A stretch of 64,000 nucleotides of DNA from CmP2 sp052084925 (GTDB lineage Bacteria > Actinomycetota > Actinomycetes > Actinomycetales > Micrococcaceae). The notes below the pieces were generated by a model. That model did not search any database. It was not told the origin of the DNA and saw only the letters and a program-made list of their open reading frames with translations. The DNA lies in NCBI GenBank assembly GCA_052084925.1, contig JBQDEV010000005.1, positions 163,340-227,339 of the forward strand, written 5' to 3'. This document shows, piece after piece, positions 26,348 through 36,500 of the stretch. Every line of letters begins with the position of its first letter. The first letter of the stretch is position 1. The position numbers were made by a program, and so were the translations under genes.

Positions 26348-29047
26348 ATGGCCACACTGCTCTATCGACTCGGCTTCGCCTCAGCGAAACGCCCGTGGGT
26401 CGCCCTTGTCTCCTGGGTGATCGCCCTGGGACTGGCCGTGGGCGGCTTCCTCGCCTTCGGCGGCACCCTCTCCTCGACGGTGACGATCCCCAACACCCCC
26501 ACCGCCCAGGTCACCGACCGGCTGGCGGATGAGTTCCCGGATGCATCCAAGGGCAGCGGCGGGATCGTATTCCAGACCGAGGACGGCTCCAAGCTGAGCC
26601 AGGACCAGCGCGATCAGATCGACGAGCTGCTCGATGAGCTCGGCCAGATGGACGGCGTTGATTCCACCGTGTCCCCGTTCGACACCGAGCAAATGATGGC
26701 GGATCAGCGCCAGGAGATCAGCGACGGTCGCGACGAGATCGAGCAGGGCCGGGAACAAGCCGAGTCCGGGCGCGAGCAGCTCGAGCAGGCCACCGCACAG
26801 CTGGACTCCGCCGAGGCCGAGCTCGACGCCGGGCAGGAACAGCTGGACGCCGGACGCGCACAGGCGGAAGCCGCGGGGATGCCCGAGGCGGCCATGGCCC
26901 AGTTCGACCAGCAGCAGGAGCAGCTCGATGCCGGACGCGAGGAGATCGAGACCTCCCGCGCCGAGATCGCTGAGCAGGAGGAGTCCCTTGAGCAGGGGCT
27001 GACCGAGGCGGCCGACGGCGAGGAGGCTCTGGATCTGGGCGAGCGACTGCTGGCCCTGAGCGATGATTTCAGTTTCGTCTCCGACGACGGCTCCACCGCC
27101 GAGGGCACCGTGATGTTCACGGCCGCGGCCACCGACGTCGATTCCGAGACCAGCGAGGCCCTGACTTCTGCCCTGGACGAGGCGGACATCGAGGGCGTGG
27201 AGATCCTGCCCAGCCAGGCGATCTCACAGACCATGCCGCAGATCATCGGGATCGGCGAGGTGGTCGGGCTGGTCGTCGCCGCCGTCGTGCTGGTGATCAT
27301 GCTGGGCACCTTCGTGACCGCCGGGCTGCCGCTGCTCAACGCGCTCATCGGTGTAGGCGTCGGCGCGGTGGGCGCGCTGGCGTTCTCCTCGGCCGTGGAG
27401 ATGATGTCGGTGACTCCGGTGTTGGGCATCATGCTCGGGTTGGCCGTGGGCATCGACTACGCCCTGTTCATCGTCAACCGACACCGGCGCCAGCTCAAAT
27501 CCGGGCTCTCGGTGCTGGAGTCGGCCGGGCTCGCTAACGGCACCTCGGGCAACGCCGTCGTGTTCGCCGGCACGACCGTGGTGATCGCTCTGGCCGCCCT
27601 GAACGTCACCGGGATCCCGTTCCTCGGACTGATGGGCACCGTCGGCGCGGTCTGTGTTGCCGTCGCCGTGCTGGTCGCCATCACCCTCACCCCGGCGCTG
27701 CTGGGCTGGATCGGCCACCGCGCCCTGTCCCGCACCGAACGCACGGTGCTCGCCGAGCGCACCTCCTCGGGAGAGCACACCGCCTACTCCCCCGCCACAC
27801 TGAAGGCCATCCGTCGAGAGCAGGTGGAGGTCAAGCCCATGTCGACGGCGCGGGCGCTGCTGACCACCCTGGGAACGGTGGCGCTGCTGGCGGTCATCGC
27901 CCTGCCGTTCGTGGACATGCGCCTGGGCCTGCCCGATGGCTCGTCCGAGCCCGAGGACTCCACCGCCTACCAGTCCTATGTGGCCACCGCGGAGGCCTTC
28001 GGTGAGGGACGCAACGGTCCCCTGGTGGTCACCGTGGACCTGCCAGAGAACCTCGCCAACGACGACGACGCCAACGACACCGGGCTGCTCACCGAGCAGG
28101 CGGAGATCGGCGAGCAGTTGCGCGCCCTCGATCATGTGGCCGCCGTCGTGCCCGCCGCGGTGAACGACGACGAGACGATCGCGATGTTCCAGGTGATCCC
28201 CGAGGAGGGTCCGAACGCGGTCTCCACCGAGGAACTGATCCACACCCTGCGCGACACCACCCCGGTCACCGAGTCGACCAACCTGTCGGTGGCGGGCATG
28301 ACCTCGGGCTTCATCGACGTCTCGGATGCGCTCTCGGACGCGCTGCCCACCTACCTCGGCGTCGTCGTCGGGCTCTCGCTGATCATCATGGTGGTGGTGT
28401 TCCGCTCGCTGCTGGTGCCGCTGATCGCCACGGGCGGGTTCGTGCTGTCCGTGTTCGCCGCGATGGGCGGCGTCGTCGCTATCTACCAGTGGGGCTGGCT
28501 GGGCGAGATCTTCGGGGTGCACTCCCCCGGTCCCGTGCTCAGCTTCCTGCCGACCATCATGATCGGCGTGCTCTTCGGGCTGGCGATGGACTATCAGCTG
28601 TTCATCGCTTCCGGGATGCGCGAGGCCTACGCCCACGGGTCACCCGCGCGGCTGGCCGTGCAGGAGGGCTTCCGCGCCGGGCGGGCGGTGGTTGCCGCCG
28701 CCGCGATCATCATGATCTCGGTGTTCGGCGGGTTCGTGTTCGCCCACGATGCGATGATCCGGCCGATGGGCTTCGGCCTGGCCTTCGGCGTGCTGTTGGA
28801 TGCCTTCGTGGTGCGCATGGTGCTGATGCCGGCGCTGATGCACCTGCTCGGCGACGCCGCCTGGTGGCTGCCGAAGTGGCTGGATAAGATTCTGCCCAAC
28901 GTCGACGTCGAGGGCGCGGAACTGGAGCGTGACCATCCGGGACTGGCCGGGGCCGCCCCGCAACAGGTCGAACTGGTCGGCGCCGGGGCAGACGCCAGTG
29001 CCGGTGGAGAGCCGGATTCCGGTCCGGACTCCCGACGCGCCGACTGA
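26348..29047 (+). CDS. MMPL/RND-family efflux transporter
   Basis: An 899-residue MMPL-type transporter with two membrane halves. TM1 is at about 12-34. The first extracytoplasmic domain (about 45-290) contains a long Glu/Gln/Ala-rich coiled coil at 118-235 (units such as LDAGQEQLDAGRAQAE). Each half has a core of five spans, with the family motif VGIDYALFIVNRHR near 375 and its partner AMDYQLFIASGMREAYAHG near 750. These proteins export lipids, drugs or siderophores using the proton gradient. ATG 26348 has GAAGG at good spacing. It is probably controlled by the divergent TetR regulator. Confidence 0.92.
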   Translation: MATLLYRLGFASAKRPWVALVSWVIALGLAVGGFLAFGGTLSSTVTIPNTPTAQVTDRLADEFPDASKGSGGIVFQTEDGSKLSQDQRDQIDELLDELGQMDGVDSTVSPFDTEQMMADQRQEISDGRDEIEQGREQAESGREQLEQATAQLDSAEAELDAGQEQLDAGRAQAEAAGMPEAAMAQFDQQQEQLDAGREEIETSRAEIAEQEESLEQGLTEAADGEEALDLGERLLALSDDFSFVSDDGSTAEGTVMFTAAATDVDSETSEALTSALDEADIEGVEILPSQAISQTMPQIIGIGEVVGLVVAAVVLVIMLGTFVTAGLPLLNALIGVGVGAVGALAFSSAVEMMSVTPVLGIMLGLAVGIDYALFIVNRHRRQLKSGLSVLESAGLANGTSGNAVVFAGTTVVIALAALNVTGIPFLGLMGTVGAVCVAVAVLVAITLTPALLGWIGHRALSRTERTVLAERTSSGEHTAYSPATLKAIRREQVEVKPMSTARALLTTLGTVALLAVIALPFVDMRLGLPDGSSEPEDSTAYQSYVATAEAFGEGRNGPLVVTVDLPENLANDDDANDTGLLTEQAEIGEQLRALDHVAAVVPAAVNDDETIAMFQVIPEEGPNAVSTEELIHTLRDTTPVTESTNLSVAGMTSGFIDVSDALSDALPTYLGVVVGLSLIIMVVVFRSLLVPLIATGGFVLSVFAAMGGVVAIYQWGWLGEIFGVHSPGPVLSFLPTIMIGVLFGLAMDYQLFIASGMREAYAHGSPARLAVQEGFRAGRAVVAAAAIIMISVFGGFVFAHDAMIRPMGFGLAFGVLLDAFVVRMVLMPALMHLLGDAAWWLPKWLDKILPNVDVEGAELERDHPGLAGAAPQQVELVGAGADASAGGEPDSGPDSRRAD

Positions 29048-29183
29048 CACCCGTCTGGCACCGATCTCAGACAACACAGAGACGATGCCGTGACGATGCC
29101 GAGGCCCGCACAGGTTCTGCTGTGCGGGCCTCGGCGTCTAAGGTGGAAACCAAGAAACACGACCAACCTGTGAAGGGGCATTC

Positions 29184-29465
29184 ATGAACAACCTCGCCGA
29201 GAAGCTGCTGACCACCGGAATCTCCCTGGCCGGAGGGTACATCGGCACGAAGGTGGTCGAGGCCGGGTGGAAGGCGATCACCGGCGACGACGCGCCCAAG
29301 GACGTCGACGACGCCGACCAGTCGCTGGTGCGCGCCGTCGTGTTCGCCACCATTACCGCGGGCATCTCCGCCCTGATCCGGGTGGCTTCCCAGCGCGGAG
29401 CCCACAAGGCGATCGTGTCGTTCCAGGACAAGCGCGCCGCTAAGCTCGGCCGCCTCGAAGTTTGA
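29184..29465 (+). CDS. DUF4235 family small membrane protein
   Basis: A 93-residue actinobacterial protein of unknown function. It has a glycine-rich hydrophobic N-terminal segment (TTGISLAGGYIGTKVVEAGW), a short acidic loop and a second hydrophobic segment (VVFATITAGISALIRVASQR), ending in a basic tail. GTGAAGGGG precedes the ATG. It stands alone between the MMPL gene and the convergent mnh operon. Confidence 0.85.
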   Translation: MNNLAEKLLTTGISLAGGYIGTKVVEAGWKAITGDDAPKDVDDADQSLVRAVVFATITAGISALIRVASQRGAHKAIVSFQDKRAAKLGRLEV

Positions 29466-29496
29466 TCATCTGACCGCGCCTGAATCAGACTGACAC

Positions 29497-29532
29497 AGCC
29501 CGGGCGCCCGCTGTTCGGCGGGCGCCCGGGCT
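29497..29532. terminator. Bidirectional terminator between DUF4235 and mnhG
   Basis: A 15-bp perfect stem AGCCCGGGCGCCCGC/GCGGGCGCCCGGGCT with loop TGTTCG, between convergent genes. Confidence 0.88.
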
Positions 29533-29571
29533 GTCTCGGCTGCAGCGTCGTCTGCGTCGTCTGCGTCGCGG

Positions 29572-30054
29572 CTATTTCGACTGCTTGGGCTGTTTGGACT
29601 GTTTCGGCTGCTTGGGCTGCTTCGTCGGGCGCGGCGGCTGCGGGCGCTCGGCGCGGGGTGGTTTCGGCGCCGTCGTCACGTCCGTCTCCTCCTGGCTGAC
29701 CACGACGTCGAACAACTCGTCGGAGTAAAGGTATTCCGGTTTGAGGTGCTTGGTCCGGTAGGCGGCGCGGCCGACCAGGTGTGCCGAGACCGGGGCGGTG
29801 ATCAGCTGCAGCACCCAGGCCACCACGAGGATGGGTAACCAGACCCAGGACCGCCACACGCAGGCGAGCCCGATGAGCACCAGCAGCAGCCCCAGCACCT
29901 GCGGCTTGGTGGCCGCGTGCATGCGGGAGAGCAGGTCCGGGAAACGGAGCAGGCCGATGCCGGCCACGGCGGAGAGTGCCGTGCCCACGATGATTAACAC
30001 AGCGGCGGCCACATCCCAGCCGTCGGCGGCCTGCAGGATCGCGAAGTCACCCAC
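29572..30054 (-). CDS. mnhG: Na+/H+ antiporter subunit G (Mrp/Mnh)
   Basis: A 160-residue small subunit of the multisubunit Mrp sodium/proton antiporter, with three membrane spans in the first 100 residues. Family blocks are GIGLLRFPDLLSRMHAATKP and TAPVSAHLVGRAAY. The C-terminal tail is a low-complexity Lys/Gln/Pro/Ser repeat (KQPKQPKQSKQPKQSK). I chose GTG 30054 because AGAGGAG lies seven bases upstream; an in-frame GTG at 30075 would lengthen the overlap with mnhF. Last gene of the operon. Confidence 0.9.
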   Translation of the reverse strand: MGDFAILQAADGWDVAAAVLIIVGTALSAVAGIGLLRFPDLLSRMHAATKPQVLGLLLVLIGLACVWRSWVWLPILVVAWVLQLITAPVSAHLVGRAAYRTKHLKPEYLYSDELFDVVVSQEETDVTTAPKPPRAERPQPPRPTKQPKQPKQSKQPKQSK

Positions 30055-30562
30055 GGTCGTTCTCCTCTCGCTCACGGTGCGCGGCGTCGTGCGGTTCGTG
30101 GCTGCCGTGCAGCGTGCCCTCCGGCGAGTCCGGGGCGTCCACGCTGCCCGTCATCCGGGACACTGCGGCGGTCTCGGTCTCCCCCAGGGTCTCTCCGGCG
30201 TTGCGCCCGGTCACCGCGGAGCGGCCCTCCTGGTGTTCGTGGTCGGCGTGTTCCGCGTCTTCCATGGAGCGCTTCACCTCCGGGACCGCGTCGACCGTGT
30301 AGCGCGCCAGGGTCACCGAACCCACGAAACCGATGACCGAGGCGACCACCACGAAGATGATGTAGTCGGTGTTATCCAGCAGCACCATGGTGACCACGAG
30401 TCCACTGGAAATCGTGATGAGCAGCACGTCGGTGGCGATGGCCCGGTCCAGGATGGAAGGGCCGCGCACGATGCGGTAGACGGCGCCGATCACGCCGAGG
30501 GTGAGAAACACCAGGCACAGGGCGGCGGCCCAGTTCAGCAGGCCCCATTCGGAGATCATCAT
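30047..30562 (-). CDS. mnhF: Na+/H+ antiporter subunit F (Mrp/Mnh)
   Basis: A 171-residue Mrp subunit F. Three membrane spans lie within residues 1-90, with the conserved block YRIVRGPSILDRAIATDVLL. The charged C-terminal extension of about 75 residues (His/Asp/Glu-rich, SMEDAEHADHEHQEG) is longer than in typical MrpF proteins of about 90-100 residues and is probably cytoplasmic. The start overlaps the mnhE stop (ATGA). Confidence 0.9.
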   Translation of the reverse strand: MMISEWGLLNWAAALCLVFLTLGVIGAVYRIVRGPSILDRAIATDVLLITISSGLVVTMVLLDNTDYIIFVVVASVIGFVGSVTLARYTVDAVPEVKRSMEDAEHADHEHQEGRSAVTGRNAGETLGETETAAVSRMTGSVDAPDSPEGTLHGSHEPHDAAHREREENDRG

Positions 30563-31248
30563 GCTCGGTCTCCCTTCTCGGCTGCATCCGTGGCGGCCTC
30601 AGTGGCGGCACCCGTGGCATCGTCGACGTCGTCGTGATGACGTCGGATCACCCCGTCGCCGGCGCGGTCCTCAGCGCGCACGAGAGCGAGGTCCTCGCGG
30701 GAGCCGATGGCGCGGATGATGCGGGCCTCGATGGACAGCGACTCGGCCCGGAACGCGTCGACCTGCTCCTGTTTCTCGGCGTCGAGCACATGCAGGTACA
30801 AGGTGGAGGACGGACGATCGACGTCGATCACCAGCGAGCCGGGAATCAGCGCAAGGGCGTGGCCGACCGCGGTAACAATCAGGTCATCGTGGCTGCGCAG
30901 CTGGACGGCCACCACCGAATTAATAATCTTCGGTCCTTTCACGATCGCGTCGCGGGCGACGTCGACGGAGGCGAGCACGATCTTCCAGAGGAAGACGGCG
31001 GTGAAGACCAGGGAGTACCAGAGGTTCATGCGCCCGGGGAAGGGCACCCGGGGCAGCCGGAACGCCCAGAGCACGAAGAGGGCGACGGCGAGACCGATCA
31101 GCAGGGTGCCAGGCCGGAAGTCCTGCCAGAGGGCGCACCACAGCAGGGTGAGTCCGATGACGGTGGGCCACTGGCTCCACAGCGAGATCTGGTCCTCGAT
31201 GGTGTGGCGGTAGCGTGGTGCCGAGCTGGGCTCGGAGTTGGCGCTCAC
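30559..31248 (-). CDS. mnhE: Na+/H+ antiporter subunit E (Mrp/Mnh)
   Basis: A 229-residue Mrp subunit E. Membrane spans at about 30-75 are followed by the family signature (SVDVARDAIVKG, AVQLRSHDDLIVTAVGHALA, ALIPGSLVIDVD, LYLHVLDAE). The C-terminal part is polar and ends with an Asp/Ala-rich tail. It overlaps mnhD and mnhF by four bases each. Confidence 0.92.
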   Translation of the reverse strand: MSANSEPSSAPRYRHTIEDQISLWSQWPTVIGLTLLWCALWQDFRPGTLLIGLAVALFVLWAFRLPRVPFPGRMNLWYSLVFTAVFLWKIVLASVDVARDAIVKGPKIINSVVAVQLRSHDDLIVTAVGHALALIPGSLVIDVDRPSSTLYLHVLDAEKQEQVDAFRAESLSIEARIIRAIGSREDLALVRAEDRAGDGVIRRHHDDVDDATGAATEAATDAAEKGDRA

Positions 31249-32975
31249 GGCTGGCCTCCCGTCTCGTTGTCGGTGACTGCGGTTTCTGCGGAGTTGTGGC
31301 CCAGGGAGTCGCCGACCGAGCGGAATTCACCCGGGGAATCGGAGGAATCCTCGGGCATCACGATCCCGTAGTCGGTGAGGACCTCCAGGTCCAGCGAGGC
31401 CTGGGCCGCGGCATCGGCGCCGAGCACGGCCTCGATATAGGGGGTGCGCACCAGCATGTCTTCGGCGGCCTGGTCGGAGAGGTCGTAGAGCGGACCGGCG
31501 ACCACGGTGAGGCCGACCCCGAGGCCGACCAGGCCCAAGGTGGGCAGCGCCAGCCCGGCGTTGGTGGTGCGCAGCGGACGTCGTCCGGCCTCGGCCCGCT
31601 CGAGCTCGTCGACCAGGCGGGAGGGCGGGTCCTCGACGTCTTCGACCTTGCGCCAGAAGACGCGGGCCCAGATACGCATCATCACCAGCAGGGTGAGCAG
31701 CGAGGTCACCACGGAGCCGACGACGAGCAGCATAGCCAACCCGCTGCCCTGGCCGACACCGGCCTGCATGAGCCCGATCTTGCCCAGGAATCCGGAGAAC
31801 GGCGGGATGCCGCCGAGGTTCAGGGCCGGAATGAGATAGAGCACGGCGATCAGCGGGGACAGCTTCAGCATCGACCCCAGCCGCGGGGTGGAGGCGGTGC
31901 CGGCCCGGAACTCGATGAGCCCGGTGACCAGGAACAGCGAGGTCTGCACGGTGATGTGGTGGACCACGTAGAAGATGGTGGCTCCCAGACCCACCACATT
32001 GGACAGTCCCAGACCGAAGATCATGTAGCCGATGTGAGAGACCAGGGTGAACGAGAGCACACGTTTGATGTCGGTCTGGGCGAGCGCACCCAGGATGCCC
32101 ACGATCATGGTCAGCAGGGCCACGATCATCAGCAGGGTGTTCACCCGGTCTCCCGGGAACAGCAGCGTCTCGGTGCGGATCAGGGCGTACACCCCGACCT
32201 TGGTGAGCAGTCCGGCGAAGACGGCGGTGACCGGGGCCGGCGCGGTGGGATAGGAGTCGGGCAGCCAGAAGGACAGCGGGAACACCGCGGCCTTGATGCC
32301 GAAGCCCACCAGCAGCATGATGTGCAGCACCTGCTGCAGCGCCGGGTTGAGTTCGGCGAGCTTGATGGCCAGGTCCGCCATGTTCACGGTGCCGGTGGCC
32401 CCATAGATCATCGCGATCGCGATGAGGAACACGATGGAGGAGACCACGGAGACCACCACATAGGTGACGCCGGCGCGCACGCGCGGACCGGTGCCGCCCA
32501 GGGTCAGCAACACGTAGGAGGCGGTGAGCAGGATCTCGAACCCGACGTAGAGGTTGAACAGATCTCCGGCGAGGAACGCGTTGGACACGCCCGCCACCAG
32601 GATCAGGTAGGTGGGGTGGAAGATCGAGACGGGCCCGCCCTCGTCGGATTCGGCCACGCCCTGTGCGGAGGCGTAGAGCAGCACCGCTAGAACGATAGCT
32701 GCCGAGACCACCAGCATCAGCGCGGAGAACCGGTCGACCACCAGGGTGATGCCGATCGGCGCCTCCCAGCCGCCGAGGAAGACGGCGACGGCGCCGGTGT
32801 CCCAGACGTGGGCCAGCAGCGCTATGTCCAGGATCAGCGTCAGCACGATGGCGGTGACAGTGACGGCGATCTGTGCCTTTGGCCGGCGCACCATCATGAA
32901 CGCGGCGGCGGCACCGAAGATCGGCATGATGATGGCCAGCGGGGCCAGGGAGACGAAGTGGAAGTCGGTCATCAT
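31245..32975 (-). CDS. mnhD: Na+/H+ antiporter subunit D (Mrp/Mnh)
   Basis: A 576-residue proton-translocating subunit homologous to NuoN/NuoM of complex I, with about 14 membrane spans. The family motifs include LFNLYVGFEILLTASYVLL with the conserved membrane Glu, SFWLPDSYPTAPAPVTAVFA, and TDIKRVLSFTLVSHIGYM with the Lys and His of the antiporter channel. The C-terminal 80 residues are a polar extension. Overlaps mnhC and mnhE by four bases. Confidence 0.95.
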   Translation of the reverse strand: MMTDFHFVSLAPLAIIMPIFGAAAAFMMVRRPKAQIAVTVTAIVLTLILDIALLAHVWDTGAVAVFLGGWEAPIGITLVVDRFSALMLVVSAAIVLAVLLYASAQGVAESDEGGPVSIFHPTYLILVAGVSNAFLAGDLFNLYVGFEILLTASYVLLTLGGTGPRVRAGVTYVVVSVVSSIVFLIAIAMIYGATGTVNMADLAIKLAELNPALQQVLHIMLLVGFGIKAAVFPLSFWLPDSYPTAPAPVTAVFAGLLTKVGVYALIRTETLLFPGDRVNTLLMIVALLTMIVGILGALAQTDIKRVLSFTLVSHIGYMIFGLGLSNVVGLGATIFYVVHHITVQTSLFLVTGLIEFRAGTASTPRLGSMLKLSPLIAVLYLIPALNLGGIPPFSGFLGKIGLMQAGVGQGSGLAMLLVVGSVVTSLLTLLVMMRIWARVFWRKVEDVEDPPSRLVDELERAEAGRRPLRTTNAGLALPTLGLVGLGVGLTVVAGPLYDLSDQAAEDMLVRTPYIEAVLGADAAAQASLDLEVLTDYGIVMPEDSSDSPGEFRSVGDSLGHNSAETAVTDNETGGQP

Positions 32976-33535
32976 ACGTCGTCCCCCTGGGTGGAGCCGG
33001 TCGGGCGGTCAGTCGGGCGCGGACGCGTTCCGGGAACCCGATCGGCGCCCTGGGCTCGGGAGGGGGCCCGGGGTGAGGACTCCGTGGCGTACTCGTAGTG
33101 CGCGTTGGGGTCCTCGGCGTCGGTGATGAACTCCGAGTCCTCCTCGTGCAGCTCGGCGTCCTCCTCGGCGTCGAAGGAGGGCTGCTCGGCGACCTTGAGG
33201 TCCTCGGTGTCGGCCTGGACCTCATCTCGACGGGCCAGCTTCCAGGAGCGGTAGATCATCGCGAGCAGGAAGGCGGTGGTGGCGAAGGAGATCACGATGG
33301 AGGTCAGCGTGAGCGCCTGCGGCAGCGGATCGAAGTATTCCTCGGGGGCCACCCCGTTGCGCACCAGCGGGGCGAGCCCGGCGTCGCCAGCCATCAGCAC
33401 GATCAACAGGTTCGCACCGTTGGTGAACAACACCAGCCCGAGCAGCACGCGGGTCAGGGTGCGTTCCAGGATGAGGTAGATCGCGCCGGTGAACAGCACG
33501 CCCATGGCCACGATCAGCACAGCGGTCAAGGTCAT
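32972..33535 (-). CDS. mnhC: Na+/H+ antiporter subunit C (Mrp/Mnh)
   Basis: A 187-residue NuoK-like Mrp subunit. Three membrane spans within residues 1-100 include LGLVLFTNGANLLIVLMAGD and PLPQALTLTSIVISFATTAF. An acidic C-terminal tail of about 80 residues extends beyond the usual subunit C length, parallel to the tails on mnhF and mnhG. Overlaps mnhA and mnhD by four bases. Confidence 0.94.
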   Translation of the reverse strand: MTLTAVLIVAMGVLFTGAIYLILERTLTRVLLGLVLFTNGANLLIVLMAGDAGLAPLVRNGVAPEEYFDPLPQALTLTSIVISFATTAFLLAMIYRSWKLARRDEVQADTEDLKVAEQPSFDAEEDAELHEEDSEFITDAEDPNAHYEYATESSPRAPSRAQGADRVPGTRPRPTDRPTGSTQGDDV

Positions 33536-36500
33536 CGGCTGCTCCCTTCGCTGGAGCTGGACGGGGTCTCGGTGGTCGGACCAGTCTGATCAGTCTGGCC
33601 AGTGCCCGCGGCCCCGACCGTTGCCGGCTCGGCTGCCCGGGAGGCGGCGGTGCGGCGGGCTTCACGACGTCGGCGCTCGGCCTCGCCGCGGGACCGGGTA
33701 TCCGCTTCGGCCCGGCGGTCGACCTCGGAGCCCAGGGAGCGCAGCACATCGACGACGAGCCCGACGACGACGAGGTAGACGCCGACGTCGAACGCCACGG
33801 AGGACACCGGGTGGATGTAGCCGAACAGCGGCAGGGTGGCTTCCAGGTCGTAGGACTGGAAGACCTGGCCGCCGAAGATCAGCGGCACCACCCCGGAGAT
33901 GGCGGCGATGGCCAGCCCGGAGCCCAGAACGACACCCGCTGGCACGGGCAGCGCCTGCTCGAGCTCGTAGCGGCCGCCGGCCAGGTAGCGGATGGTGAGC
34001 GCCAACCCGGCGATGAGCCCGCCGGCGAAGCCGCCGCCAGGGGTGTTGTGCCCGGCGAGCAGCAGATAGATGGAGAGCACGATGACGGCGTGGAAGATCA
34101 GCCGGGTGACCACCTCGAAGATGATCGAGCGCCGTTCCGGGGCCAGGGTGCGTCCGGCCACCAGCCAGGCGTCGCGCTCCACGGTGGCGAAGCGGCGCAT
34201 GGTGGCCAGCTCATCCTGGGCGATGCCCTTCTCGGGGGCGCGCACCCGGCCCACGGAGCCGTCGGCGATGTCGCCGAGCTGGCGGCGTCGTCGATCGCGC
34301 TGCTGGATGAACACTAGCGAGGCGACACCGGTGGCGGCCGCGGCCAGCACCGTGATCTCCCCGAAGGTATCCCAGGCGCGGATGTCGACGAGGATCACGT
34401 TGACGACGTTGGAGCCGCCGCCGATGTCGTAGGCCAGCTGTGGCATGTCCAGGGAGATCGGGTCGGCCACGCGCGAGGCCATCACGGTGGCGGCCACCCA
34501 CATCATCACCAGGCCGAAGCTGACGGCGAGCAGGGCCCGCGCCCAGCGGTCGTTGCGGCCCCGGGCTCCCTCCACGCGGGCCGGAAGCACGCGCAGCCCG
34601 AGCACCATGGCCACCAGGATGATCGATTCCACGAGCAGCTGGGTGAGTGCTAAGTCGGGGGCGCCCTGCAGGGCGAAGATCGCGGCAAGCCCGTAGCCGG
34701 TGACGGAGACCAACATGATGGTCATGAAGCGCTTGCGGGCGACCATGGCGGTGAAGGTGGCGATGATCATCGCCAGCACGACCACGATCAGGGCCGGGCT
34801 GCTGGTGAGCTGCCAGTCGGCGAAGAACGCCACGTTGCTCAGGGTGACCGCGCCTTCGTCGTCGTGCCAGGGGAACAGCATGGCCACCAGGGGCCCGACG
34901 ACGGCGACGCCGAGGATGATGAACAGGTAGAAGCTGAGCTCACCGCGCTGGGTGCGACCGGTGACCCAGACGCCGAAGGCATCGAGGCGACCCATGAACA
35001 CCCGGTAGGCACGGGCTGCGTCGAACCAGGTGGGCACCTGCGCCTGTGCCGCGGCGACCCGGTCGCGCAGCAGGAAGGCTGCCAGACCGACCACCAGGAT
35101 CACACCGGAGAGTAGCAGCGGCACGTTGAAGCCGTGCCACAGTGCCAAGTAGGCCGGCTCGTCCTCGGGCTGCAGCGGCGCGGCGGTCGCGCCGAAGGCG
35201 GTAGGCAGCGCCCCGGCCCAGGCAGGCACGAAGGGCAGGACCAGGCACGCCAGCGAGAGCAGCAGCACCGGGCTCAGTCCCAGCCACGACATGCTGCGGC
35301 TGAGTTGGGTGTCGGCCATGGTCTGGTTCGGGGCCAGGGTGGCGGGGTCGACGTCGGGGTCCAGAGCGGCGGGCTTGGTGCCGAATCCGCCCCAGACGAA
35401 ACGGGCCGTGTAGGCCACGGTGAACACGGAGCCGATGACGATGGCCACCAGCGGGGCCCACATCCACGCCACATGCCAGAAGGAGTCGGCGATGGAACCG
35501 GTGTTCACCTCGGCCCAGTGCAGGGCCTGTTCCAGCACGGATTCCTTGGCGAGGAAGCCGAACAGCGGCGGGATCCCGGCCATGGAAGCCGCCCCGATCA
35601 GTGCACAGGCGAAGAGCCAGGGCTGGCTACGCCAGAGTCCGGAAAGCTTGGTGAGGTCGCGGGTGCCGGCCTTCTTGTCGATAGTGCCCACGATCATGAA
35701 CAGCGGCGCCTTGAACAGCGAGTGCGCCAGCAGCATGGCCAGCCCGGCCATTGCGGCGTCGCGGTAGCCGAAGCCGTTGGCGATCATCAAAAAGCCCAGC
35801 TGGGAGACGGTGCCGTAGGCGAGAACCAACTTGATGTCGGTCTGGCGCAGGGCCCGCCAGCCGCCGACGAGCATGGTCCACATGCCCACCCCGAGCACGA
35901 GTCCCTGCCAGGTGGCCATCTCGGCGAAGCCCGGGGCCAGGCGGGCCACCAGGTAGATACCGGCCTTCACCATGGCCGCGGCATGGAGGTAGGCAGAGAC
36001 CGGGGTCGGTGCGGCCATCGCGGCCGGGAGCCAGAAGTGGAAGGGCACCTGGGCGGATTTCGTCAGCGCGCCAATGAGCACCAGGGCGATCGCCCAACCC
36101 ATGTAGGTGCCGGCGTAGGGCCCGGCGAGCATCTCGGGGGCGGCCAGCACGATGTCGGAGATCCGGTAGGTCTGGGCCGCTTCGCCCAGCATGAGCAGGC
36201 CGATCAGCATGGCTAGCCCGCCGAAGGTGGTCACCACCAGGGCGGTGAGTGCGGAGCGACGGGCAAAGATACGGTGACCAGCGTGGCCGATCAGCAGGAA
36301 GGAGAGCACCGAGGTGATCTCCCAGAAGATGTAGAGGATCAGCAGGTCATCGGTGGTGACCAACCCGAACATGGCGCCGGCGAAGGCCAGCAGCACCGCA
36401 CCGAAGGATCCCAGCTTGGGGTCGCCTGCGGAGAAATACCGGGCGCAGTAGACGAGCACCAGTGCCCCAACGCCGAGCACGATCAGCCCCATAAACGCGG

